In this document: positions 50,111-60,743 of the stretch, in pieces
Layout of the letters: each line of letters begins with the position of its first letter
Position numbering within the stretch: the stretch's first letter is position 1
Assembly (NCBI GenBank): GCA_040285745.1
Contig: JAUFOR010000002.1
Location: 1-64,000 of the forward strand
DNA from: Barthelona sp. PCE
Taxonomy: Eukaryota; Metamonada: BaSk clade
DNA: 64,000 nt
Direction: 5' to 3'
Notes under the pieces: model-generated
The model's database searches: none
Told to the model about the DNA's origin: nothing
The model's input: the letters and a program-made list of their open reading frames with translations, nothing else
Position numbers and translations under genes: made by a program

Positions 50111-50446
50111 GATGAAAGGTACTTGGATTATGGGAAAAAAAGAAAAAGCAACCGAAAAGTAAACAAGCCCATTCCTTGCGTTGGACCCATTCATGGTTGC
50201 CCAAATTTTGTGAGTTTGTGATGTTTGGATATTCAAAAAAGTAACACAATTCATGGGCTTCCTAAATCTACCCATATCTGTGTGATTGCTTTAATATCTG
50301 GCCCATTTAGTGCCTGGATTAGGTTCGCATCTGCAAGCTGTGCACGAAACAGCACAAAAATCGACTATAAATGATGAAAGAGGTAAGAAAAAGTCTATTA
50401 CCCAGAAAGTGCTTTCGCATTATTCTTCCTTTATTACATTTTTGAA

Positions 50447-52498
50447 ATGGGTATTTCTTTGGTAATTGAGGATCCTAAGCAGTGGTGCGATGATTTTGTG
50501 AAACAATATCGTGAAATGGAGCGTATTTATGTTGAAGCGCATCAAGTGCTTCCTGAGAAACTATTATATGTCAAAACCAATCCTGTTCGTCAGCCTCTAT
50601 GTTGGTATTTGGGTCATACAGCTTCATTCGCAATGAACAAAATGCGTATTTCTGGATTAATCTCCCATTACGTAGATAAGGAGCTAGAATCGTTGTTTGC
50701 AGTTGGAGTCGACGAGATGAACTGGGACAGCCTATTACCAGACCATGATGAGCGGTTGAGCATTGAAAAGATTTATGCATTCCGCACTGCAGTATTTGAT
50801 GTGGTTGAGGAGGTTGTGCGTCGTACAATAACATCACCCATGTGTATTGAGTACCATAGCCGTGAGTACGTTTTCCCAATGATTGTTGCCCACACAGCTA
50901 TCCACTTTGAGACGAGTGTTGCTAACATGATATACCTTGACCCGAGAACTGATCTGACGCCCATGGACATGTTCGAGCCCAGGCTGAGATGCACTAGGAT
51001 TGAGGATAATGGGTTTGCTCATGTAAGTGCAGGTACAGTTTGTATAGAGAACTCAGCCGCTGTCGATCTCAGGTTTATGTGGGACAATGAAACTGGTCGA
51101 TTCACGGACGACGTACCAGCTTTCGAAATAGCAAGATGTCTCATCAGTAATGCAGAGTACCTCCCTTTTGTCGAGGAAGGGTGTTATTCGAAGAAAGAAT
51201 ATTGGACAGATGAAGGGTGGGAGATGATTAAAGCCACAAAACTATCAAAACCTGTGACATGGCTGGAGCGAAATGGCGATGGATACATGATTAAGTTGGT
51301 TGATCGTGTTGTGGAGTGGGCACCGGATCTTCCCACGGTCGTCACCAATCACGAGGCCACCGCATTTGCCAAATACATGGCCTGTAAGACGGGCAAAAAG
51401 TATGCATTACCGACTGAAGGACAGTATTATCGAGTGCTTGACTTGTGCGACGATTTATCAAAGGCAAATCACGGATTGCGCCACGGGTGTTCGATGTGCG
51501 CTGTAGATGTGTTCAAGCACAGGATCGGAGATGACTACATGTTTGATCTTGTTGGCAATTTGTGGTATCACGCTTCAACAACAATATTCCCGTTCCAAGG
51601 ATCACAAGTGCAGCCGTACTACATCGATTTTTCATTGCCAACTTACGGAGATGATCACACAATGTTGTTGGGCAGTAGTTTCTTGTCCACAAAGAACGAG
51701 GCACATCCGTACTCACGCTACGCTTTTAGACCGCATTTCCCCCAGTACGCTGCGATCCGACTGGTGATCAACGGAGAAGAGCCTAACACTCAATATTCTT
51801 CACCAAGATTCACAGATAAAGAAGTAGTCCACATGCTTGAACTAGAATATGCTCATAACAATAATGTCTCACATGCGTCTATTGCTCAACAACTCGCAAG
51901 ATACGTGTCCGGTAATGTGCTCCACATTGGCGCTCGCACTGGACGTGTTTGCTTCGAGATGGCACAGTTGGAAAGTGTTAAGAGTGTCATCGCAATTGAG
52001 CAATGGGCGCATTATTTAGCTGCAGCTGATCAGATAAGGCAGAGAGGCCAGTGCTTCTACGTTATGGACCTGGACCTTGATGGTGCAGAGCTAATGAGAG
52101 AGGCTAACTTTGTTCAGACTGAGCACTGTGCGAGGAAAGTTGAGTTTGTTCAGTGCGATGCCATCAATCCTGCCCCGTACTTCGAAGCTCGAGAGAGCTT
52201 CGATACAGCATTGTTTACGTTTGTTGATAGGTGCCCAACAATGGAGGAGCATCTGAGAATTTTGTACAGGCACGTTAAGGGTCGTGTTATCATTTTTGGT
52301 GACTATAGACCAGTTCAAGGCCGTCGTTTTGATGCAATAGTTGACGGAGAATATGTTTCGCGTGAAGCGGGATTCCAGAAATTGATCGAAGATGCAGGTT
52401 TTACTGTTGTTGATCTGCAGGCGCTTCCATATCTTGAACAACTTTCACAGCATGCTGTGGCTATTTCCAGCGGAACTATCTTTGTATGTGAACACTAA
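50447..52498 (+). CDS. OVOA: OvoA, 5-histidylcysteine sulfoxide synthase with methyltransferase domain
   Basis: 683 residues, the full length of OvoA. The DinB-like N-terminal domain (about 20-175) has His57 in YLGHTAS and His149 with His153 in HTAIHFETS, the three iron ligands. The FGE-sulfatase domain follows (about 195-450) and a class-I methyltransferase domain (about 480-683) has a glycine-rich SAM loop near VLHIGARTGR. It joins Cys to His in the presence of oxygen, then a lyase and the methyltransferase give ovothiol A, a strong antioxidant. All three domains are intact. OvoB (the PLP lyase) is not in this window. A pyrimidine-rich tract precedes the ATG. Confidence 0.93.
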   Translation: MGISLVIEDPKQWCDDFVKQYREMERIYVEAHQVLPEKLLYVKTNPVRQPLCWYLGHTASFAMNKMRISGLISHYVDKELESLFAVGVDEMNWDSLLPDHDERLSIEKIYAFRTAVFDVVEEVVRRTITSPMCIEYHSREYVFPMIVAHTAIHFETSVANMIYLDPRTDLTPMDMFEPRLRCTRIEDNGFAHVSAGTVCIENSAAVDLRFMWDNETGRFTDDVPAFEIARCLISNAEYLPFVEEGCYSKKEYWTDEGWEMIKATKLSKPVTWLERNGDGYMIKLVDRVVEWAPDLPTVVTNHEATAFAKYMACKTGKKYALPTEGQYYRVLDLCDDLSKANHGLRHGCSMCAVDVFKHRIGDDYMFDLVGNLWYHASTTIFPFQGSQVQPYYIDFSLPTYGDDHTMLLGSSFLSTKNEAHPYSRYAFRPHFPQYAAIRLVINGEEPNTQYSSPRFTDKEVVHMLELEYAHNNNVSHASIAQQLARYVSGNVLHIGARTGRVCFEMAQLESVKSVIAIEQWAHYLAAADQIRQRGQCFYVMDLDLDGAELMREANFVQTEHCARKVEFVQCDAINPAPYFEARESFDTALFTFVDRCPTMEEHLRILYRHVKGRVIIFGDYRPVQGRRFDAIVDGEYVSREAGFQKLIEDAGFTVVDLQALPYLEQLSQHAVAISSGTIFVCEH

Positions 52499-52687
52499 AA
52501 CACTGTGTAAACAATTTTTGTAAGCAGGTTGAGTTGTGTATTTAGTGTGAACACTTATGAGCATTTTGTTGTATTTTAAACGTTGTATATTCTAATAGAA
52601 GCTCTCGTATAAGATGAAAATATGTGTTAATGATTCAATTGATGTTTTTTACATTTTCCGCTATTTTTACAACTGGAATATTGTTTT

Positions 52688-53182
52688 ATGCATTCTAAAG
52701 TCTGTTTATTGATCGCCATGATTCTGTTGGGTCAGGTTCTTGCATATCCCTCAGATTACGATAGTAATTCATATTATGGCGACTATGAATTGCAAAGCAA
52801 TGATGTAGCAGCCCGTTTATGCGAAGATGTCATGTATCCCATCCCTGGCTGCCTATTTGAGTATTCAGCTCCTTCAATTAAAGCAACACTTTCACTTCGT
52901 GCATTCAAGAGCTCGTTCAAGAAGAGCGGCTGGAGTCTGTTTGGTCTCATTGGCCACTCTAAAGGTAGTGGAAGCTCAACATATTCTCCGCTTGATTTCG
53001 ACTTTGGTTATGTCGAAGAGGGGTCAGTTTGCGTCAGAGGACTTTTTTGTAGTTCTTCAGGTGACGTTATTTGCCCACAGAAGAGTGTTGTTGATGAGTT
53101 ATTGGGTCTTCTCGCTGCCGCTAAAGACATTGAAAAGGCTGTACTCGATGAGGTTTCTTGGACAAAATTCAAGCTCCGTTAA
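52688..53182 (+). CDS. small secreted protein, unknown
   Basis: 164 residues with a clear signal peptide (MHSKVCLLIAMILLGQVLA, cleavage near 20). The mature part has four to five Cys and two short Tyr/Asp-rich segments near its start and a hydrophobic helix near its end (about 140-160). No known domain. It could be a secreted or luminal protein; lineage-specific. An AATAAAG signal follows the stop by about 15 bases. Confidence 0.7.
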   Translation: MHSKVCLLIAMILLGQVLAYPSDYDSNSYYGDYELQSNDVAARLCEDVMYPIPGCLFEYSAPSIKATLSLRAFKSSFKKSGWSLFGLIGHSKGSGSSTYSPLDFDFGYVEEGSVCVRGLFCSSSGDVICPQKSVVDELLGLLAAAKDIEKAVLDEVSWTKFKLR

Positions 53183-53421
53183 ACACTTAAATCAATGAAT
53201 AAAGTAATTTGCATATGTGAGATATACCAGTATCTTTAGTTTAGTGAAGATAAAGTGATTTGGCAGAGAATGCTATTATATGGGCATTTGCTCTGCTACA
53301 TCCACAAAAATATGAATGTCACCCAAATATGGATAAGTAAATGACAGAGCATAAATATGCAAAGAGTTATACAAAAAACAGGGTGTTTTGCTGAAATGTA
53401 TTCGTTTATTGAACGCTACAA

Positions 53422-53682
53422 CTACTCAGTTTCGGCGATCTTTCTGGAATAGATGTTCTTGCTAACCTGACGGATGGAACCAGCAAGGTGGAGTTCCTTA
53501 AGCACCTTTCTAGCGATTGTGACGGTGACTCTGTAGCTCTCAGCAACGACAGCAGGAGTAATGACAGTTCTCTTGGGGAGTTCTTGCTTCATCTTGGCGT
53601 AATCGCTGGGAGTGAAACCAGGAGCTCTATCACGCTTATCGCTGTTGTAACCACCACTTTTGTTCTTACCACCACCGGACAT
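53422..53682 (-). CDS. RPS25: ribosomal protein eS25
   Basis: 86 residues with a Gly/Lys-rich start and the winged-helix core of eS25 (about 25-85: YAKMKQELPKRTVITPAVVAESYRV, then VLKELHLAGSIRQVSKN). Somewhat shorter than the usual 110-125 residues, with a compact basic N-terminus. It is part of the small ribosomal subunit head. The ATG at 53682 is the first in frame; a CAATAAA signal lies just after the stop on the minus strand. Confidence 0.93.
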   Translation of the reverse strand: MSGGGKNKSGGYNSDKRDRAPGFTPSDYAKMKQELPKRTVITPAVVAESYRVTVTIARKVLKELHLAGSIRQVSKNIYSRKIAETE

Positions 53683-54763
53683 TGTTCAATATAGATCGAC
53701 TGAGTCGGAAAATAAAATAAACAAGTTAAAAAACTTAAAGGAGTTCCTACCACCTTTTTTACTTCATCAGAGACATTAACAAGGTGTTGTTCATAGAATG
53801 GATCTCCTTATGTACTTATATTTATTATATTTCTGTCAAAAAAAAAGCTAAAACTGTAAGAAATTCTTTATATTGATAATAAACAGTATTTATGCGATGA
53901 GTAATGAATAACACTCAATTGGCACTCATTTTAAAAACGAGAAAGGACATATTTGTCATAGCACTTTTATACCGTTGATACATGTATCGAGTATTGTTTT
54001 CTTGTATTCATCTCGCCAATGGCCGTTGATATGATATAAAACATCCTTGAAAATAGAAACTTTGGTGAGTATTTGAGTTAGTTGCAATATGTCGGTGTTA
54101 TGGTGCGATCCTAAACTGTATGTGGTTTACATGCATAAATATATTTCTCATGCCAGCAGCCCAGTCATAGGTTTTGCCAGCAGAACTCCTTGAATTGTTA
54201 TATTCATTTCAACGGCGTTAGGTGTGCTTTATTGTGCCAAACAGTCCACGAAACCCAAGCAGAAAAGTTGTAATTGGGTTAGATGTGTAGTCTTCTGTTT
54301 TTCTTTTTACAAGCTTTCAACAGTTATTTAAAATTTACAAGAGTGAGCAAAAAACATTACAACAGCGTGCAGGAAGTACCAATTAATATAAAGGGTGTCC
54401 TAATTCCTTGCATTTTTTTAAATGATCTTTAACGCTTTTTATTTCTGATATTAAAACAGAGACTGATTAGCGACTATTCAGGATTTATGAATTAGTTATT
54501 AGGTTGCAAAACCACCCTTTAGACGTAATTTTTTTGTTGAACATGTTTTTTTTGTATCAACAGCTGTTTCAATGTTTGTAAAGCCTTTAGCAGGACGGAA
54601 TCTTATGGTTTTTGTATAGATTTAGTGTTCGTCAATGGATTTTTTTTTTCCAAACGAAATATTCGAACATCTGTCTAACTCAATGGACTGTCATATTGTT
54701 TAAACTTCACTAGAAATAAAATGAACAACTATAACAACGTTATATCACAGATTACCTTTTACA
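53683..54763. other. spacer of about 1.1 kb, no gene recognised
   Basis: AT-rich, with only short open frames and no tRNA, snRNA or protein family visible. It is unusually long for this otherwise compact stretch. It must contain the promoters of RPS25 (minus) and of the gene at 54764 (plus). Confidence 0.55.
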
Positions 54764-56998
54764 ATGCTGAGTATCTGCCCTGCACAGATCAGTAATACCA
54801 TCGAACAGGGCCTTGCGGAATCACCCTTTGTGAGGACCGAGCAGCCACAGGTCTTTAGCCACATGAGCGAAAAATTTTGTGAAGTTGTGGGGGAAGAATT
54901 CTCTGTTATAAGGCCAGGGCCCGCACCATTCGTGTCATACATTGACAGTTCACGGGACAAGATCGTCCATCTCGATGTAGATCATTTCCAATCGATGACA
55001 TTTCCATCTCTTCATGTGAAGAACTGTTTTGCCTTAATCTGGACCCCCTGTGCGAGGTTCCTCTTCGCACTTACCACAGATAACATGATATATGTCTATA
55101 ATTTCTTTAACTGGCGGTTTAGTTTTTGTTGTAGCACAGATTTTGAGTTTACTGATTTTGAAACCTTCCCCACCCTCTTAGACGATGACAGATACGTGGT
55201 TATTATGCAAGGAGAGATGCAAAAGCTGTTTGTACGTCGGTTGTTTTCTAACAACAGTATCACAGCCTTTTTTGACGGTGAGCGTTCGCTGTGTGTTTCC
55301 AGAACGGAGGGCATGCCCCCGCCGCCCCTCTCCCATCTGCTGATCCCGATCGGCAACGTGAGAACGATATGCCTTGATGGTGATAGCGTGCGCGTTGAGA
55401 AGGACGATGGTGTCACAGTTTTCACAATCGATACAGATAGCATGAAGTTCTCGGTGTCAAAGGAGCCGCAGGCTGTATCCCTGGTTGATGTTGAGCTGCC
55501 TTTCCTCCCTGACGAAAATATCACATCGCTGGCACATCATGAGGGGATCACACTATACACCCGTCAATCCATGAATGAGCACGGCGTCACGAACACTGAG
55601 TTTGTGATCCGTGATGGAGAGACCGATGAGCTGTTGCACACAAGGCGCATGGATGAGAACGCAAGGATTTTTCATGTTTTTTCATCAACCCCACGCGTTG
55701 GTATCCATGTCGACAGAGGTAACGTCGAGTACATATACCCACACACCCTTGTCGAGCGTCACCTCAGAAGGATAGCTGCATTGGATATGTCTCGAATGAT
55801 GGTTGAGGCAGAGCGATATCGATATGAACCGAAAGGACTCTTTGCCTTCTTCGAATCAGACGAGTCCTTTGTCGAAGCCATCATCGATAACGAATGGCCG
55901 TTGGACTCTTTGGCGGAGTTCTTCCTTCAGTTGTCGAAGGAGATGCAAACGTTAGCTGTCCTTGTCCCCCCACCAGATTTAGAAACGTTCGGCAAAGATG
56001 AGAGTGTATCTCGACTGTGCCTGAAGCTACTTTTCATCTGGTACAACAACAGCACTTTTCACACACTACCCGAGTACCTTTCTCATGTTTCAAGAGCCCA
56101 GCTAGCTGAGGTATGTGATTTTTTGATTTTAAGTTTCATATCAGCAGAGTGTCTTGTATTCATATGCAATGTTTTCCACAGCAAGGCGCTTTCTCGTCGC
56201 GTATCGTCGCTTGTTCGACTAGATCAGCGAGTTTTTAGACGAATAACTGAGTCCGATAAAGTCAGCACAGCTATGCGTCTCCTACCACCACGTGTCGCCG
56301 TTGTGCTGCGTTTTGTCGTCAATGAGAGAAAAGGGGCACCAACAAACATTGCGCTCGCCGATCTTCCACTGCTGTTAGGCCTGTTAAAAACGCAACAGTT
56401 GTTTGAGTCAGATGACAAGTTCACTCAGTTTCGACCGTGGTTGGAGCGATTAGATGCTTGGGTACCACTGGATAAGGCTCTCAGGAATGTCGTAGTGGAG
56501 GAAGTGAACGAAGAACCAATTGAATTTGAATACACTCATATTGTCAAGGAGTTGAAGGCGATTTCTACACTCCTCAAGAAGGGCCCAGGCTTTATAATTC
56601 GCATAACTCGTCTTGAAAAGATGTACGATACTTACTTCAAGGGCATGAACGAAGGAATCTCGGAAGCAAAGCTGAACAGTATGCGGAAGCGTTTACAAGG
56701 GGAAGCAAATAGTTTTCATGAAGCTTTCAGTATCTATAAGGACATGGAGGAGCGTCTTGAAAGGGCACCACAACTTGTTCTAGCCCTGTGTTTGTCAGAT
56801 GTTGATGTAGCTTGTGCATATGCAGAAGAAATCATTACACGATTAACAACAGTTTTAAAAAAGGATGAATCACGTCTTCTGTTCAAGAAAAAGTTTGATC
56901 CAATCGATTATACACTGTACAAACATGTTTTCCTCGTTGTGGATAGTTGTATTGTGCCAGGTCCGACAAAGAGTCCCCTGCAGTATTTTCTTCATTAG
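54764..56998 (+). CDS. beta-propeller plus helical solenoid protein, unknown
   Basis: 744 residues. The first half (about 60-340) is beta-rich with one weak WD-like strand (MIYVYNFFNW) and many short strands, as in an irregular propeller; the second half (about 360-740) is helical with Leu-rich pairs. Propeller followed by solenoid is typical of nucleoporins, vesicle-coat and tethering subunits and of APC4, but no specific signature is present. No signal peptide or membrane span. It ends 129 bp before the VPS26 gene on the same strand. Confidence 0.7.
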   Translation: MLSICPAQISNTIEQGLAESPFVRTEQPQVFSHMSEKFCEVVGEEFSVIRPGPAPFVSYIDSSRDKIVHLDVDHFQSMTFPSLHVKNCFALIWTPCARFLFALTTDNMIYVYNFFNWRFSFCCSTDFEFTDFETFPTLLDDDRYVVIMQGEMQKLFVRRLFSNNSITAFFDGERSLCVSRTEGMPPPPLSHLLIPIGNVRTICLDGDSVRVEKDDGVTVFTIDTDSMKFSVSKEPQAVSLVDVELPFLPDENITSLAHHEGITLYTRQSMNEHGVTNTEFVIRDGETDELLHTRRMDENARIFHVFSSTPRVGIHVDRGNVEYIYPHTLVERHLRRIAALDMSRMMVEAERYRYEPKGLFAFFESDESFVEAIIDNEWPLDSLAEFFLQLSKEMQTLAVLVPPPDLETFGKDESVSRLCLKLLFIWYNNSTFHTLPEYLSHVSRAQLAEVCDFLILSFISAECLVFICNVFHSKALSRRVSSLVRLDQRVFRRITESDKVSTAMRLLPPRVAVVLRFVVNERKGAPTNIALADLPLLLGLLKTQQLFESDDKFTQFRPWLERLDAWVPLDKALRNVVVEEVNEEPIEFEYTHIVKELKAISTLLKKGPGFIIRITRLEKMYDTYFKGMNEGISEAKLNSMRKRLQGEANSFHEAFSIYKDMEERLERAPQLVLALCLSDVDVACAYAEEIITRLTTVLKKDESRLLFKKKFDPIDYTLYKHVFLVVDSCIVPGPTKSPLQYFLH

Positions 56999-57127
56999 TA
57001 AATAGTAATTATATTAGTCTACAAAGTTATATCTGGGTAAAAGTATGCTTTTTTGCTGTAATAATACCTAATCAATCTTGAAATCAGGCTGTTTCATTTT
57101 TTCGTACCCTTTCAAAGTAACCACCGA

Positions 57128-58134
57128 ATGCAAGCTATCAGAAATCTGTGGACGTCGTTTACAAACCCTGCGGATATCCAGATTGAGTTTGCTGATGAAG
57201 ATAAGCAACCTACTGATAATGATGGTCTTCCCATCTATAATCACACAGACGGACTCTCAGGAAAGATTAACATTGCTCCCAACACAGAGATTGAGCATAC
57301 AGGAGTCTCAATAGAACTCATTGGTGAGTTAGGTATGATTTTCTACATTCTGAATTCTTCCATGGTTGGTACAAGGACCACTGGGAGGAAAATAGACAGT
57401 TTAAGCAGTTTATCTTACGTTTAGTAGTTTTTGAGCACCCTGCGGCTGACACAAAATTCCTCACTCTTAAACAAAGTTTCGATATTGAATCACCATGGAC
57501 TGAGCCAAAAGAACTTGATTTCTGGTTCAATTCAGCAGAAAAGCCTTACGAAAGTTTTTCTGGAGTTCATGCTCGCATTAAGTATTATGTTAAGGTTAGC
57601 ATCACCCGAGCTGGACGCCCAGACATCACAGAAACCAAGGACTTCATTGTTCACATGCATAAAAAGGCTCCAATGATTGAAACACCAATCAAGTTAGAGG
57701 TAGGTCTGGAGAATCGTTTACACATTGAATTTGAATATGATAAGGATACCTACTCATTTAATGACGTGATCCTGGGCAAGATATACTTCTTATTAGTTCG
57801 AGTTCCCATTAAAACGATGGAAGTTTCTTTACTTCGTAGGGAAACAGTATTTGTTGGTGAGACAAAACGTTTGAATATCAAGACACTGGGCAAGTGGGAG
57901 CTCATGGATGGGTCTCCTGTAAGAGGCACTTGTATACCTATTCGTATTTTCATGAATAACGACAATATGGGTCAAACTCAGGAGATTTCTGAGAAAATTT
58001 CTGTTCAATATTGTTTAAATCTTGTTATTGTGAACGAGGAGTCAAATGATCGTTATTTCAGACAGCATGAAATCAAGTTATACCGATCAAAGGAAGAAAG
58101 CAAGAGGAGTCTTTTAACTGAGGCCTTAGAATAA
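57128..58134 (+). CDS. VPS26: VPS26, retromer subunit, with one frameshift
   Basis: Two adjacent frames together give about 336 residues matching VPS26 along its whole length: GKINIAPNTEIEHTGVSIELIG, then KPYESFSGVHARIKYYVKVSI, then KLEVGLENRLHIEFEYDK, GKIYFLLVRVPIKTMEVSLLRRE and the WELMDGSPVRGTCIPIR block. The switch occurs at about 57332-57336 (GGTAT), where one extra base would restore a single frame. No intron borders fit. VPS26 is essential for endosome-to-Golgi recycling, so a one-base assembly error is likelier than a dead gene. The ATG at 57128 is the first in frame. Confidence 0.88.
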
Positions 58135-58232
58135 AAAATTGTGAAAATTGGATAATGATTTGTAGAATTCTGCTGTGGAAGAATGTTGCTATAAGTTTTT
58201 TCACATTCTTTTATCGAAATTAGGGACCAAAA

Positions 58233-58586
58233 ATGATTGCTGCACAGATCAGAAACCACATAAAGGAGCAAGAGAAGGAAGAAGTAAGGCTGGAGGAAGT
58301 CCGAAGTGATTGTTATTCAAAAGCAGGAAAATTCACCAGGATGGCGCTTAACCAGGTAAATCAGCCCGCCGCAGTTGTCTTTAATAACCAAAAGACAATA
58401 CAAGCAAACCTTAAGAAGCTTGAAGGAAATCTGGGCGAGTTCACAACCACAGTTACAGAATTAGCCCAGGCTGTGAGTGGTTTCAATGCCGCTATTAAGT
58501 CTCTTGAGCACATTGACACATGGGCACTTTCTATTCAAACAGATATGAGAGACGTAGCTGAGGTGTTGGAACAAATTAATACTTAA
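58233..58586 (+). CDS. BLOC1S1 (GCN5L1)-like subunit of BLOC-1/BORC
   Basis: 117 residues, all helical. The pattern at the start (short basic helix with KEQEKEEVRLEEVR), an Asn-Gln block (NNQKTIQANLKKLEGNL) and the ending DTWALSIQTDMRDVAEVLEQI agree with BLOC1S1, whose C-terminus reads NWARSIELDMRTIATALEYV. Length (117 versus about 125) fits. It helps form complexes that position lysosome-related organelles. TCACATTCTT stands about 30 bases before the ATG. Confidence 0.85.
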   Translation: MIAAQIRNHIKEQEKEEVRLEEVRSDCYSKAGKFTRMALNQVNQPAAVVFNNQKTIQANLKKLEGNLGEFTTTVTELAQAVSGFNAAIKSLEHIDTWALSIQTDMRDVAEVLEQINT

Positions 58587-58688
58587 TGAAAATTTTTATT
58601 AATATTGTGCAATTGTTACTTCTTTGTTATATAGAAACACATATGGGAAAAAGATTAAGGAAATGCAGTAGAAGTAACATGGAATAAA

Positions 58689-60743
58689 TCAGAATGTAGG
58701 TTTTGGGAGTTGATACGCCCGACATAAAAGCTTGGATAGAAAATTCCACATGGGGACGAGCTGTGCAATGAGAGTATCAATACGAACACCACTACCATGA
58801 ATGTTCTGATATTCAATTGCGTTATTTAAAGGGAGTAACTTTGCTTTAACATGTTGGAAATCATTAATGAACAGGAAGCTTCCGCAGCGTTGGAAAAAAT
58901 TGATAATGTGGTCCAGGTTTTGGAACCTAAAATACTCAAGCTTGAAATCTTTAAAACGCTCAAGCACTTGCAGTTTCTCAAACATTCTGTAGAATTTGAT
59001 GATGAATATTGGCATGTGGAAAAAGAGGACGACATCATTCACATTCGGCATGTGATAGTACACAATACCGAACTCATGACACGAAATATTATTGAGCAAG
59101 TCAGACACTCTGTAACCCTTGAGCACGACCGCCCTCCTTTGATCATAACCATTGTTAATAATATCAATATTCAGCACACTAGAGAAGTGTACAGCAGGCT
59201 TCGACATCAGATCAAGCTGAACCGGATTGTCGATGATACACTCTTCGTATGTCTTTTCTCTGTCCATGCACTTCGCAATGGTGGGGTACATGACGTGCAT
59301 TCCGATTGGTTGCAGGTATTCCTGCCCGCTTTCTGTCGTGTATTTGTTGTAGACGTTGTACCTGATAAGATCGCTTTTGAGATATCGCTTTATGTTACGT
59401 GCCTGCTTGAGTCGGAATCCACCACTGACACTACTGTGGATTTTAAGCTGCTTTCCATTAAAACAAGCCTTACTGAACGCTTTTAGTGCGAATGCTGCGT
59501 TCCTACTATCGTAAAACTCGATAAAACGTTGAGATTTTCGGCGTGGGGCACGCCTGATCTCCCGCAGGTCACCGTACTCAGCGAAAGAATTAATAAGCAC
59601 AATATCTGTAGACGCGGCTTTGAGGTTGAACAGCACGAGCGTACCGTTGTTGTATCTTTTGTTGATGAACGGGTTCTCCACCATCACAGTAAAAGTGGGG
59701 CTGAAGCAGCTCAGTGATGGCTCGTGCTGTGCGCGCTCTATTAGACCCATCGCACCTCTGATATCAAAGTACGAGACAAGAGCCCACGTGAGCTGCCCAC
59801 CCTTGTTGCGTCGGAGATGTTCAGCCATAGTTAGCGTCTTAGGAATGAAGTTCGGGTTGACCTGGATTTGGCACCGGTTCTGCAACCCCAGAAGCTCCTT
59901 AGAGCTCATACGGACAAGTGGGGGGTATACCACGGTCCCTCTGTGCAGCTCTTCGACAACATCACCCATGTACGTGCCCTGTGCAGGTGTTTCCTCGTTT
60001 TCTTCATCGCTCTCCAACTTCTGTGTATCAACGTCAAATGTATGCACAGTCTTCACGCTCTGCGAAATCTCCCGCGGGGAGTCCTGCGCCTTAATGCTTT
60101 CGAAGAACAGTGCAGTCCTGGACTCGTGCTTGAATCCGTTTGCGCTTCGTTCTGTCTCCAGATCAATGTTCTCTATATCGTTTGGCCTTGCACATCTTAT
60201 GTACCCGAACGGGCTCATGTACAGGAAACGAATCGTGCCAAATTCGCTCAGCTTGTTGTGTAGGACCTGGAGAGAGGTGCATCTTGTGTCGATGTGGTTT
60301 AGCAAAATCGTGCGGGACGGATCCTTTTGATGCAGTGATCTGAAGAATTCGCCGCTATCGATCGTCTCTACGCGATCTAACTCATCCATTGTGTACGGAA
60401 TATCATTATCATGTGGCGTATTATCTTTCTCTCTCAATTGATCAAGTTCAGGAAGCGATGTATTTCGCGGTATTTGTATAGAGCTTGAGTGCATCGTCAA
60501 CTGTGGAAGTGAACTACCCTGTAATGAATTGTAATGAGAATTATGGTGTTCACGTGGTGTGTTCGGATCACTGACTGGTGTTGAAATCGCACTTTGTGGG
60601 TTTTCAGATCCCGAGTAGAACTCCAGATCCAAATCAACCGGGCTTTCAAAGCTGGAACTGTCCTTGAAACAGTATTCATCATTATTTTCATTCGGTGTGA
60701 ATTCAAGCATCATACCAGTAGACATGCCTAATTGATCTGTCAT
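58689..60743 (-). CDS. Mei2-like RNA-binding protein
   Basis: 684 residues from the ATG at 60743. An acidic, Ser/Asn-rich N-terminus is followed by RRM1 (about 135-360, with a long insert; the LL-N-I strand and the ALVSYFD strand are its RNP2 and RNP1), RRM2 (about 365-440: GTLVLFNLKAAST ... RFIEFYDSRNAAFALKAF) and the Mei2-type RRM3 (about 545-675, VLNIDIINNGYDQ...). RRM2 matches the Mei2 family closely (GTLVVFNL, FIEFYDVRAAEAALRALN), which identifies it. Mei2 proteins bind RNA and control meiosis and growth in fission yeast, plants and some protists. No stop or frameshift. Confidence 0.85.
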   Translation of the reverse strand: MTDQLGMSTGMMLEFTPNENNDEYCFKDSSSFESPVDLDLEFYSGSENPQSAISTPVSDPNTPREHHNSHYNSLQGSSLPQLTMHSSSIQIPRNTSLPELDQLREKDNTPHDNDIPYTMDELDRVETIDSGEFFRSLHQKDPSRTILLNHIDTRCTSLQVLHNKLSEFGTIRFLYMSPFGYIRCARPNDIENIDLETERSANGFKHESRTALFFESIKAQDSPREISQSVKTVHTFDVDTQKLESDEENEETPAQGTYMGDVVEELHRGTVVYPPLVRMSSKELLGLQNRCQIQVNPNFIPKTLTMAEHLRRNKGGQLTWALVSYFDIRGAMGLIERAQHEPSLSCFSPTFTVMVENPFINKRYNNGTLVLFNLKAASTDIVLINSFAEYGDLREIRRAPRRKSQRFIEFYDSRNAAFALKAFSKACFNGKQLKIHSSVSGGFRLKQARNIKRYLKSDLIRYNVYNKYTTESGQEYLQPIGMHVMYPTIAKCMDREKTYEECIIDNPVQLDLMSKPAVHFSSVLNIDIINNGYDQRRAVVLKGYRVSDLLNNISCHEFGIVYYHMPNVNDVVLFFHMPIFIIKFYRMFEKLQVLERFKDFKLEYFRFQNLDHIINFFQRCGSFLFINDFQHVKAKLLPLNNAIEYQNIHGSGVRIDTLIAQLVPMWNFLSKLLCRAYQLPKPTF

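Noticed and set aside
57320-57367. intron explanation for the VPS26 frame change
   Set aside because: No CTAAY branch point or suitable acceptor AG in the required phase; a one-base indel fits better.
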